Shown in pieces: positions 28,118 to 36,600 of a stretch of 64,000 nt of DNA (position 1 is its first letter; every line of letters starts with the position of its first letter). The stretch is from Flavobacteriaceae bacterium (GTDB lineage Bacteria; Bacteroidota; Bacteroidia; Flavobacteriales; Flavobacteriaceae): assembly GCA_002707025.1 (NCBI GenBank), contig PALG01000023.1, forward strand, positions 1 to 64,000, in the 5' to 3' direction. The position numbers were made by a program, and so were the translations under genes. The notes below the pieces were generated by a model that did not search any database, was not told where the DNA came from, and saw only the letters and a program-made list of their open reading frames with translations.

Positions 28118-28840
28118 TTGAATAAAAACGTACAGCTACAGGATTTAGGAAAGAAGGATTATAAAGAAACTTGGGACTATCAAGAACAGCTTTTTAAGGA
28201 AATTCTGGATCTTAAAATTAAAAACCGAAGGGAAAATCTTTCCCTCGAAACCCCTAATTACTTTCTATTTGTAGAACATCCCCATGTATATACCTTAGGA
28301 AAAAGTGGCGATTTCGACAATTTATTGATCGATGAAGCCAAGCTGAAGGAAATTGATGCCACGTTTTATAAGATCAATCGGGGAGGGGATATTACCTACC
28401 ACGGCCCTGGACAGATTGTAGGGTATCCCATTTTGGATTTGGAAAACTTCTTTACCGATATTCACAAATACCTTCGCTTTTTGGAAGAAATGGTGATTCT
28501 TACTTTGGCCGAATACGGCTTAAAAGCCGAAAGAAGTAAAGGAGAGACTGGCGTTTGGCTGGATGTAGGGACGCCTTTTGCCCGTAAAATTTGTGCCATG
28601 GGGGTTCGCGCGAGTCGCTGGGTAACCATGCACGGTTTTGCCCTAAACGTGAATGCCAATTTAGGGTATTTTGACCATATGATTCCCTGCGGAATTAAAG
28701 GTAAATCGGTTACTTCGTTACATGTAGAATTGGGGAAGCCTGAAGTTTCCATGGAAGAAGTAAAGGAAAAATTACTGAAACATTTTGCCCAATTGTTTGA
28801 AGCAGAAGTGCTTCATAAAGCAACAAGGTCATTTATATAA
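28118..28840 (+). CDS. lipB: Octanoyltransferase (lipoate biosynthesis)
   Basis: Transfers octanoyl groups from acyl carrier protein to the lipoyl domains of 2-oxo-acid dehydrogenases. About 241 residues. Motifs: RGGDITYHGPGQIVGYPI near 90-107, ARKICAMGVRASRWVTMHG with the catalytic Lys, and MIPCGIKGKSVTSL with the catalytic Cys. The start is most likely the TTG at 28118, 4 nt after the upstream stop (first residues LNKNVQLQDLGKKD). A frame from 28088 overlaps the lipoprotein gene and is less likely. Confidence 0.95.
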   Translation: MNKNVQLQDLGKKDYKETWDYQEQLFKEILDLKIKNRRENLSLETPNYFLFVEHPHVYTLGKSGDFDNLLIDEAKLKEIDATFYKINRGGDITYHGPGQIVGYPILDLENFFTDIHKYLRFLEEMVILTLAEYGLKAERSKGETGVWLDVGTPFARKICAMGVRASRWVTMHGFALNVNANLGYFDHMIPCGIKGKSVTSLHVELGKPEVSMEEVKEKLLKHFAQLFEAEVLHKATRSFI

Positions 28841-28878
28841 TTAGCCTTTCCTTCTTCCACAGGAAGATCTTTTTTGAA

Positions 28879-29568
28879 TCAGGGTTTTGAAAATTCCGTT
28901 AATTGCGCACTACCGGTTAGCTTTCCTTTTTTATTATAGTCTTCTTGTTTTACCAAACCCACGCCTTTCGCCAACCATTGTTTGGCGCTTCCGGTTCTGT
29001 TCATGCCCATTTTAACCGTGGAAGTATAGCCAATCACATAGCAATCAAAAGTCCCTGCGGGAGTCGTAACGCTCTCCGTTCCCAATACTTTCCTGTCTGT
29101 CATTAAAACGGTCATATTCATAGGGATTCCCCCCATATCAATTTTCATCTCCATAGAAGCATCGGGTAAGGTTTGTCCTTCCGTTAGGGTATTTGGAATC
29201 ACCACGTTGGTTCCCTTAATATCGGTTTCCATTCCTTCAAACTGCTGAAAGAGATCGGGGCTTAACAATGAGGTTACGTCCAGGGATACTTCCTTTCCGT
29301 TACACTGGATGGTGTATTCCCCTTCTGTAATAACCTTTCCTTTTTCATCTTTCATTTCAGTAGTGAGCGTTGCTTCAGTGTTTCCACCTGAATTTTTAAC
29401 AGTACTCACACGATGGCTAGCGGTAGTGATTACGGCTCCTTTTTTATTATAATTCGTGATTTGAAACTGTGTTCCTTTTTCTAGCGGATAAAAAGTGCTA
29501 CAATTTTGCCCAAATACGGTGAAGGCAAATAAAAGGAGCATGGTTAGTAAGAATGTTTGTTTTTTCAT
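28879..29568 (-). CDS. Exported DUF3108-like protein
   Basis: 229-residue exported protein with signal peptide MKKQTFLLTMLLLFAFTVFGQ. It is all-beta: STFYPLEKGTQFQITNYNKKG near the start, repeated TTEMKDEKG-type strands, TPAGTFDCYVIGYTSTVKMG, and KQWLAKGVGLVKQEDYNKKG at the end. The last motif (a marker of a soluble beta-barrel read-out, as in DUF3108/TapB-like proteins) supports the family call, weakly. Function unknown. Monocistronic, convergent with lipB. Confidence 0.72.
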   Translation of the reverse strand: MKKQTFLLTMLLLFAFTVFGQNCSTFYPLEKGTQFQITNYNKKGAVITTASHRVSTVKNSGGNTEATLTTEMKDEKGKVITEGEYTIQCNGKEVSLDVTSLLSPDLFQQFEGMETDIKGTNVVIPNTLTEGQTLPDASMEMKIDMGGIPMNMTVLMTDRKVLGTESVTTPAGTFDCYVIGYTSTVKMGMNRTGSAKQWLAKGVGLVKQEDYNKKGKLTGSAQLTEFSKP

Positions 29569-29591
29569 GAGTTTTGTTTTTATAAGTTAGA

Positions 29592-31385
29592 TTACTGAAT
29601 TGTAGGAGTCACCAATAGTTCCACCCTTCTGTTTTTTTGTTTGTTTTCTGGGGTGTTATTGGGAGCGATGGGTTGTTGGTCGCCATATCCGTGAATTTGA
29701 TACTGATAGTTGTCCCCTAAAAGATTTTGAATCACCGAAGCAACCGAAACAGCCCGATTTTCTGATAGTTGTAGATTGGAAGACGGTTTCCCAACATTAT
29801 CCGTATGGCCATTGATGGTGATGGTTCCAGAGGGAAAAGCTTTGATTTTTTCTACAAGTTTCTGCAATTCCTTTCGGGCCGATTCCTTTAAAGTATAGGA
29901 GCCAGAATCAAACAATACGGCACTATCCAAAGTGAGTAGCATAGCGCCTCCAATCGCTGCAACGGCATCAATATCAGCCCCGGGGATACCACTACTGGTC
30001 TCCAAGTCGGTGAGCCGAATAAAATTAAAGTTGTCTCCTGGTTTAACAAAAGGTTCAATATCTACTAGGGCAGTACCTCCCTTAATTTGACCCACAGCGA
30101 TCCAGTGGGACCCATCTTTGGAAATCTCAAGATTGGTAGGTTCGATGGCCCCCATTTCAAAGACATATAAATCGGGACCTTTTACATTTGCCAAGGAATT
30201 ATCCGTAAAGGCCAATGTAATTTGCCCTTTGCGTCCAAGGTTGCATATTTTTTCATCTACTTCATGGAATCTTTTTGTGGACATATCTGGGGGTCCCAAT
30301 ATCCCTTCTGCATTCGCGCCAGCGGTTCCTAATTTTTGGGACACAATAGCATCTGCAAAGGATACATCCCCAAGTGGGAGAAACACAAAATGACCGCGTT
30401 CATCAATATAAGTGTTGTCTGTACTCTTATCGTTTTGTATCCAATTGGGATTCTTTTTATAAAATTGTTTTCGTGCCTTGCGAGCTTCCACCAAAAACTG
30501 ATCGGAAAGTTGCTCTTTTTGCTGTAGCGCTTTTTCTACAATGGTTTTGAAATTGGAGGAGGCTTTCCCAGAAGTAAGGTACGTTTCCATGGCTTTTGGG
30601 ATTTGATATTCCCCCAAAGCGATGGCTGCTTTTTCAGAAGGGAGCTTTTCCAATACCTTGGGAAATTGTTCCAACAGCGAAAGTTCTTCCTCCGAAATTC
30701 CATAATACGCTTTCAAAGCCTCCCTTGTTTCCTTTTCAGAAGTGCTCACGGCCAATTTTCTAAGCGTTTGGACCCGTTCTTTGTTGTTTTGATTTTGATA
30801 GTTGGAAAGGTTCTCCTCCAAAAACCCAGCCTTACGATCGCCAAGGTTTTTTTGCAGGACTTTATGAATCTCTTTTTCTGTTTCAATTCGGTTGTACTTG
30901 CTGGTAAGTTTCTGATCTTCCTTTTCGTGATAGGCAAGGACTAAGGCTTCTGCTTCTTCTAGCGTCATGGCTACCCCAGCATCTTTCATTTTGCTTTGAA
31001 ATGCTTCAGCATACGCTGTGGCTTCAGTTTTTGGATCTATAGCTTTCGATTGCCCTATACGTTCCTTGTTGATGGTTTCAAGGGTTGCTTGAAACTCTTC
31101 TTTGCTTAATTGCTTTTTATGTAATAACAGTTCATAATTCATTTCCGCAGAGAAACTTTCCACTCCCTCAAGAAAGGCATCCAATTGTTCCAATCCCTTT
31201 TGGGTTTCTTCGTCCATTTCCCAGCCATCTTCTTCCAATCCTGAAAAGAGGTCGTTTTCTTCCGTTTCAGAAGAAGATATATCATTACTATTCAAGGGTG
31301 CGCTCTCTTTTTTCCCTTCGGAAGAATTTCCGCAGGAAATGAAAAGGAAAAGTCCGACTACTATGTAAATGGCATACTTAATCAT
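29592..31385 (-). CDS. OmpA-family lipoprotein with central beta-sandwich domain
   Basis: About 597-residue outer-membrane lipoprotein, starting at the ATG at 31385 (MIKYAIYIVVGLFLFISCGNSS, lipobox ISCG). A long charged helical region (about 30-320) is followed by a beta-sandwich (GDVSFADAIVSQKLG, EGILGPPDMSTKR, PDLYVFEMGAIEPTNLEIS). The C-terminus is an OmpA-like peptidoglycan-binding domain (INGHTDNVGKPSSNLQLSE, RAVSVASVI, IHGYGDQQPIAPNNTPENKQ). It should tether the outer membrane to the cell wall. The start overlaps the upstream gene's last 8 nt, so translation is probably coupled. Confidence 0.88.
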   Translation of the reverse strand: MIKYAIYIVVGLFLFISCGNSSEGKKESAPLNSNDISSSETEENDLFSGLEEDGWEMDEETQKGLEQLDAFLEGVESFSAEMNYELLLHKKQLSKEEFQATLETINKERIGQSKAIDPKTEATAYAEAFQSKMKDAGVAMTLEEAEALVLAYHEKEDQKLTSKYNRIETEKEIHKVLQKNLGDRKAGFLEENLSNYQNQNNKERVQTLRKLAVSTSEKETREALKAYYGISEEELSLLEQFPKVLEKLPSEKAAIALGEYQIPKAMETYLTSGKASSNFKTIVEKALQQKEQLSDQFLVEARKARKQFYKKNPNWIQNDKSTDNTYIDERGHFVFLPLGDVSFADAIVSQKLGTAGANAEGILGPPDMSTKRFHEVDEKICNLGRKGQITLAFTDNSLANVKGPDLYVFEMGAIEPTNLEISKDGSHWIAVGQIKGGTALVDIEPFVKPGDNFNFIRLTDLETSSGIPGADIDAVAAIGGAMLLTLDSAVLFDSGSYTLKESARKELQKLVEKIKAFPSGTITINGHTDNVGKPSSNLQLSENRAVSVASVIQNLLGDNYQYQIHGYGDQQPIAPNNTPENKQKNRRVELLVTPTIQ

Positions 31386-32718
31386 TTCTTTGGTATTGGT
31401 TCTTGGTAAAGTCATAGTACATATAGCCAAAACGATCGTACCAATCTGGAATGCCATGTTCGGCCTCGCAATCGTTCAATTCCATGAGCGCTTTTTGCAT
31501 TTCCACCAATAACTCTTGGTACTTTTTGTCATAGGATTTTTTAAGTTCCTCAACCGATTTCAAGATTTTGAATTTCTGATTTTGCCAAGCCAGCCCAGAT
31601 ACGCCATGTACGCCCGATACATTGTCTCCAAAAGAAACGGCAGCATTGGTAAATTTCATGGTGCATTTATAGATGGCCTGTAGTTTTACAAAGAGATAGC
31701 GAACTTCCTCAAAATCCCTACGGGCATTCACAAAGCACATCTCGCAATCACTGGTATCGCAGAAGCTGGGTATTTTTGGCATTCCTGGAGGTGGGGCGGC
31801 ATCTATACAAGCGGATATTCCTTTGTACGAATCGTATAAATCTTTTAGCTCCTTTAGTTTTTTATACGGACTCAATTCTTTGATTTTTTTTCCAACAAAA
31901 TCCAATCGGTCCAATCGTTCTTCCAAATCGTTCATAGCCGAGGCACCTTCTTCCAAAAGGGTTTCCCCGTGTTCTTCTAACCAATCATTATATTCTTCAC
32001 CCACAATATCCTCTATGTCGAAAGAAGTGATTTCATCTAAGGACTGACTGTAAGCGCTTATGGAAACACTATTGAATAGCAGGAAAATCAATATTCCCAC
32101 TTTATTTTTATTACTAAGCTTGGCTGCTAAAAACCCTATCACCAGCAGTGCCACTCCTAAAATAATGTATAGGATGTAATTGGTTTGGGATTCTTGGCTG
32201 TTGTTTTCTGAAGTGATTTCTTCGGAATCCCCTATATCCTTTTTGGTGATTTTTTTAAAAGCAGATCCTAAAAATTCCTTTGAAGGTTCACTGGCATTGA
32301 CGACAATCGTATAATTTATAGTTTCATTGCCCGGAAACACCTGAAGCCCAAAACTTCCTTGAGAACGAAACTTGAAATGCATGACGCCTTTTTCAGAAGT
32401 TTTTGAGTTTTGCGAATCTTGAATGTCTTTCCAAGTATCATTTACCAAATTTACCTTGAATTCAGGATCTCCATAATTGCTGAAAACAAACACATCTATA
32501 AATTGGAACATGTCATGTCCTTTCACATAAAAGTATTGATCCTTATCCTGGATAGTGGCATTGGTTACAAGGCCCTTGGCACCTTCTCCTTGAGGGTTGT
32601 CTCTTAACTCCAATAATTGGGGCTTTATTTCCTCATCAAGCGTGAAAGGTTGTGCGGTTAGTTTTGGCATTATTGTCAATAAAAACAAAGTAATTAAAAA
32701 GTAGTGAGCGCGTTTCAT
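31378..32718 (-). CDS. Hypothetical membrane-linked secreted protein
   Basis: 446 residues. A signal peptide (MKRAHYFLITLFLLTIMPKLTAQ) precedes a beta-rich domain (about 25-155) with VMHFKFRSQGSFGLQVFPGN, like a PPC-type fold. Then come two closely spaced hydrophobic segments at about 180-225 (YILYIILGVALLVIGFLA and VGILIFLLFNSVSISAYS). The second resembles an internal signal peptide and is followed by a helical, Cys-containing C-terminal half (about 230 residues, with SFCDTSDCEMCFVN). No known family recognised. It lies 6 nt after the lipoprotein gene and overlaps the OmpA gene. Confidence 0.7.
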   Translation of the reverse strand: MKRAHYFLITLFLLTIMPKLTAQPFTLDEEIKPQLLELRDNPQGEGAKGLVTNATIQDKDQYFYVKGHDMFQFIDVFVFSNYGDPEFKVNLVNDTWKDIQDSQNSKTSEKGVMHFKFRSQGSFGLQVFPGNETINYTIVVNASEPSKEFLGSAFKKITKKDIGDSEEITSENNSQESQTNYILYIILGVALLVIGFLAAKLSNKNKVGILIFLLFNSVSISAYSQSLDEITSFDIEDIVGEEYNDWLEEHGETLLEEGASAMNDLEERLDRLDFVGKKIKELSPYKKLKELKDLYDSYKGISACIDAAPPPGMPKIPSFCDTSDCEMCFVNARRDFEEVRYLFVKLQAIYKCTMKFTNAAVSFGDNVSGVHGVSGLAWQNQKFKILKSVEELKKSYDKKYQELLVEMQKALMELNDCEAEHGIPDWYDRFGYMYYDFTKNQYQRND

Positions 32719-32724
32719 AGGAAG

Positions 32725-33345
32725 TTACTTTTGATGTTTTTTCAGTAAATAGTTAGCTAACGAAATGGCCATTTCCTTCCGTTGTTCTTTTTGGTTACTA
32801 TCCAAGTCCCTGCATTCTATAACCGAACAGTAATTAAGTTGCACGGCTCCCTCATAATTAGGATTGTAGAGAATAAGCCAGTTATTGAAGGGATGTATGC
32901 ATAAATGGGTGTCGCCTGTGGCACTCACTTGCGCATTTAAAGGATTGTCTTGGTTGTAAAAGCTTTTAATTTCTTGTAAAATGTGCTCTCTCGACATGGA
33001 AAACCAGGTAGTAGAAAGGGTCCAAAGGGATTGGTCTGGTAACGTTATCTTGAAATTACAAAAGCCACTTGAGGAAGTATCCTCGATAGCGCCAATGTCT
33101 ATATCCAGTGCAGCGGCGATATCATTGGCCGTGATATAACTGCAATTTCTTCGCCCTGCATTGAGCAATGAACTATAATCCCCATGTTGTTTTAATTCGA
33201 TCGTATTTGACGATTTTTTTTCCTTATTGGAAGCTGCCGACTCTTCTACGTTGGGGTCGCTCGCTTTTTTTTCTTTGTCGTTACAGGAAAGGAGGCAAGG
33301 AATGCTAAAAAGGAAAAGGATGAGTAAGGTTTTTATAGTCTTCAT
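32725..33345 (-). CDS. Hypothetical lipoprotein
   Basis: 206-residue lipoprotein; signal peptide ends CLLSCNDKEKKAS. A low-complexity charged linker (about 25-50) leads to a domain with five spaced Cys (NAGRRNCSYITANDIAAAL, SSGFCNFKITLPD, THLCIHPFNNW, LNYCSVIECRDLD). No family recognised. It overlaps the small T9SS-like ORF by ATGA and is followed 6 nt later by 31378-32718, so it belongs to the same operon. Confidence 0.75.
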   Translation of the reverse strand: MKTIKTLLILFLFSIPCLLSCNDKEKKASDPNVEESAASNKEKKSSNTIELKQHGDYSSLLNAGRRNCSYITANDIAAALDIDIGAIEDTSSSGFCNFKITLPDQSLWTLSTTWFSMSREHILQEIKSFYNQDNPLNAQVSATGDTHLCIHPFNNWLILYNPNYEGAVQLNYCSVIECRDLDSNQKEQRKEMAISLANYLLKKHQK

Positions 33346-33494
33346 TTTTTAAAGGTTGTTTTTTTAATGACTTTGTTTTTATGTATAATTTTTAGGGTAT
33401 AAATACCCTTTTGTAAGTGGTTGATGTTGAGGTTAATTTGATAAAAAGGGGCAGATTCAATAGTGCCAATTTGTACATCGTACTGTTTCTTCAT
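33342..33494 (-). CDS. Orphan 50-residue T9SS sorting-domain-like ORF
   Basis: A 50-residue ORF (start ATG at 33494, MKKQYDVQIGTIESAPFYQ) that reads INLNINHLQKGIYTLKIIH and ends KKTTFKK. This is the last strand pair and basic end of a type A T9SS C-terminal sorting domain. There is no signal peptide or cargo; the same frame stays open about 16 codons upstream (NPKVTFGLKIDSIA) without a start. Its stop overlaps the next gene's ATG (ATGA), so it may couple translation of that lipoprotein. It may be a remnant of a lost cargo gene or a true small gene. Confidence 0.55.
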   Translation of the reverse strand: MKKQYDVQIGTIESAPFYQINLNINHLQKGIYTLKIIHKNKVIKKTTFKK

Positions 33495-33625
33495 TGCGAT
33501 GGAATCTATTTTCAATCCAAATGTAACTTTAGGATTAAAAAAAGACTTTCACTATTGTACCCAATCGTATCATATATGTAACAATCCTAGTAAATTGGGT
33601 ACATTCGAAAGAAGATGGGAGGGTT

Positions 33626-36559
33626 TTATGCGACAAAATCTGAAGGAGGACAACCAAATTCCTGTTTGAACGATCGCGTAAAATAGGAAGGGTCGTTAAA
33701 GCCAACCGCATAGGCGATTTCAGAAATGGGGGCTTTGTTGGATTGCAATAGGGTAATCGCCAATTTAAGACGCTGGCTTCTTAAAAATTCACTCGTAGAT
33801 TGTCCTGTAAGGGCTTTTAGCTTTCGGTGCAATTGCATTCGGCTTACATGCATTTTTTTGCTGAAGGTTTCTGCGGAAAAGTCGGATTGCGTTAAATATT
33901 CATCCAATACCTTCTGAAGGGCTTCCAAAAATTCTTCATCTGCATTGGAAATGGCTATTTCTTTTGGCTTCAAAATCACTTCTTGGGCAAACCGCTTTTG
34001 AAGTTTTCTTCGGTTTTCAATGAGATTGTGAACGGTGGCCTTCAAAATCTTTGAACCAAAAGGTTTTGTGATGTAAGCGTCGGCACCTATTTCTATTCCT
34101 GTTAATTGATCATGGGTTTCAGACTTTGCGGTAAGTAAAATTACAGGAATGTGAGAGGTGAGGGAATGCTGTTTCAATTTAGCAGTAAGGGAAAAACCAT
34201 CTTCCACAGGCATCATGACGTCACTTACCACAATATCAGGAATTAGCTTAAGGGCCATTTCAAATCCGTTTGCACCATCTTTGGAAACATGAATTTCATA
34301 GGTGCCTTCAAATAAGGATTTTATGTAGTTGCGTAATTCGTCATTATCCTCTACAATTAGGATGATAGGGGCGTCGTTGGGTTGTGCCAAATTATTTTCC
34401 ATGACGACCGATTCTGTATAATTGGGGTTTTCTTCTTCATGCAACCTTTCGGAAAGAATTTCGGTCACATCGAAAGCCGATTTATCTACGGGGACTTCCA
34501 AACTAAAAACAGTTAGTCCCCCACGCTTACTGCTTACTGAAATATGTCCTTTGTGAAGTTCTGTGAGTTCCTTTGTGAGTGCCAAACCTATTCCGGTTCC
34601 GGGGTTTTCTGGGTGGGTTTGGTAAAATCGGGTGAATATTTTTTGTTGTTGCTCCGGACTCAAATAACTTCCGGTGTTGGATATTTTCAAATGAAGCAAC
34701 GAGTTTATTTGTCGGACATTGATTTCAATATCGCCATTTTCTGAAGTATACTTTATGGCATTTCCCAAAAGATTGAACAAGATTTTTCCGAAGGCATCCC
34801 TGTCAAACCATTGTGACTCTGCAAGCTCATTTTCAGTATAGTTTATTTTCAAATTCTTTTCCTGGGCCAAATACGAAAATGCCTCTATCTGTACCCTAAT
34901 AAACTGTCCAAGATTTCCAGGTTGAACTTGCAGCTTGATGTCCCCGCTCTCCAATTTTGAGAGGGCCAAAAGTTGCTCCACAAGAAGTTCCAGTCGTTGC
35001 GAATTGGCTTTGGCTATCAATAAATTTCTTCGCTCGTTTGGCGTTGTATCTTTTTGGTCCAATTGATCCTCTATAGGGCCTCTAATGAGGGTTAACGGAG
35101 TTCTGAACTCATGCGAGATATTGGCAAAGAAAGTAGACTTTGCCTTGTCTATCTCTTGAAGTTTTTTATTGGTTTTCTGCCTGCTTCGATATTGAAAAAA
35201 GAAGAAAAGCCCCAAAAGTGAAGTAAATGCTAAGCCGGCAATAAAAATGTTCCGCTGGTTGTTCTTTTGCTGTTCTACCAGCTCATTTTTAGACGTGAGT
35301 AAATGAATCTCCCTATCCCTGCTTTCAGTTTGGTATTGGGCTTCAATTTCCTTTATTTTTTCGGCACTTTGCACATTTTGAATGGAGTCTTTCAAGGCCG
35401 TGGCTTTTTGTTGGTATTCAAAAGCTTTTCTGTAGTTGTTTGAAGCGGCATAACTTATCGCAAATAATTCATTTGCGTCTTGTGATACTTGGCTATTATT
35501 ACTGGATAGGTTTAATTGGGTCACTTCCTCCAAAAACCCAATCGCTTGCTCTGGGCTATCTTTTTTTAAAGCTACTTTAGCGAGTTCCAAAGCATTTAAG
35601 GAGGCCTCATAACTTCGGTTGTTCTTTTTATGAAGATTAAAACTTTCTTTAAAATAGGTTTCAGCTTCTTTAAAATTAGACTCTTTTAGCTTCAATTGTC
35701 CTAAATAGGTGCTTACTTCCCCAGTAGTACGTTCGTCATTGATTTCTGAAAAAAAGGTATAACACAATGTCAATAGACTATCGGCTTTCTTAAGTTCGTC
35801 TTTATAAAAATACACCTGCCCTAAATATACATTGGTCGTATTAAGGTAATAGTTGGCTGCAGGGCCTAACTTCATAAATTCTTGATTCGCTTTAAGGCAG
35901 TATAATTCTGAAGTGTCGTAATCTTCTAATTCGAGATAGATATTTCCTAAATTTTGGTAGGCTGCAGCAATGACATCGGGCCGCAAGGGAATTGCCTTAT
36001 GAATAGAATCTACCGTAAGAAAAGCTTTAATGGCTTCTTCCAAATTATTCTGTCGCGCATATGCTGTACCCAATGCTGTATGGGAGTCTGCAAAAATGAT
36101 AGGAATGGACTCTTCCAGTTCTTTTGAAATTTCTATGGCCATTTGGCATGCTTCAATAGAAGCATCCATGTCTCCTGTAAGGTAATAAGTGCGACATAGA
36201 CTGTTGTAGGCTCTAGCTTCTCCGTGAGAATCATGAATGTTTTGTGAATGTGCTAAGGAGGTTTTAAAATAGTGAATAGCCGAGTCTGTTTTCTGGATTC
36301 TTTTAAAACATTGCCCAATTAGGTAATAGGCTTCAGAAACACCTTTAGGGTATTTTCTTTCCAAAGCCAATGCTTTCATTTTTCTGGAAAAATAAAAAGC
36401 ACTATCCGGCTGAGTGTTTATATACTGGGCTACTTTGTTTTTCAGATTTTTAAGGACAAGAGCGTCTTCAGAAGAAATAGAAGCAGTATCTAGCGTTCCT
36501 TCTTGGCAGCGAACCCATCCTGAAAGCACCAGTAGAAGTAATAAAAATAAAGCCCTCAT
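33626..36559 (-). CDS. Hybrid two-component system protein (TPR, histidine kinase, receiver, AraC HTH)
   Basis: One-protein signalling system of about 977 residues. Signal peptide (MRALFLLLLLVLSGWVRCQ; ATG at 36559), a periplasmic run of TPR-like repeats to about 430, one membrane helix (about 436-460), a HisKA H-box with phospho-His near 482 (FFANISHEFRTPLTLIRGP), an HATPase domain, a receiver (ILIVEDNDELRNYIKS, Asp near 778 in IVVSDVMMP) and a C-terminal AraC helix-turn-helix (MHVSRMQLHRKLKALTG, VGFNDPSYFTRSFKQEFG). Such proteins often control neighbouring genes. The signal is unknown; the TPR sensor differs from the usual beta-propeller of polysaccharide-utilisation loci. Confidence 0.95.
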   Translation of the reverse strand: MRALFLLLLLVLSGWVRCQEGTLDTASISSEDALVLKNLKNKVAQYINTQPDSAFYFSRKMKALALERKYPKGVSEAYYLIGQCFKRIQKTDSAIHYFKTSLAHSQNIHDSHGEARAYNSLCRTYYLTGDMDASIEACQMAIEISKELEESIPIIFADSHTALGTAYARQNNLEEAIKAFLTVDSIHKAIPLRPDVIAAAYQNLGNIYLELEDYDTSELYCLKANQEFMKLGPAANYYLNTTNVYLGQVYFYKDELKKADSLLTLCYTFFSEINDERTTGEVSTYLGQLKLKESNFKEAETYFKESFNLHKKNNRSYEASLNALELAKVALKKDSPEQAIGFLEEVTQLNLSSNNSQVSQDANELFAISYAASNNYRKAFEYQQKATALKDSIQNVQSAEKIKEIEAQYQTESRDREIHLLTSKNELVEQQKNNQRNIFIAGLAFTSLLGLFFFFQYRSRQKTNKKLQEIDKAKSTFFANISHEFRTPLTLIRGPIEDQLDQKDTTPNERRNLLIAKANSQRLELLVEQLLALSKLESGDIKLQVQPGNLGQFIRVQIEAFSYLAQEKNLKINYTENELAESQWFDRDAFGKILFNLLGNAIKYTSENGDIEINVRQINSLLHLKISNTGSYLSPEQQQKIFTRFYQTHPENPGTGIGLALTKELTELHKGHISVSSKRGGLTVFSLEVPVDKSAFDVTEILSERLHEEENPNYTESVVMENNLAQPNDAPIILIVEDNDELRNYIKSLFEGTYEIHVSKDGANGFEMALKLIPDIVVSDVMMPVEDGFSLTAKLKQHSLTSHIPVILLTAKSETHDQLTGIEIGADAYITKPFGSKILKATVHNLIENRRKLQKRFAQEVILKPKEIAISNADEEFLEALQKVLDEYLTQSDFSAETFSKKMHVSRMQLHRKLKALTGQSTSEFLRSQRLKLAITLLQSNKAPISEIAYAVGFNDPSYFTRSFKQEFGCPPSDFVA

Positions 36560-36600
36560 TCGTAGTAGTTGAATAGAGCTAAAGATAAACAATTCCTAAA

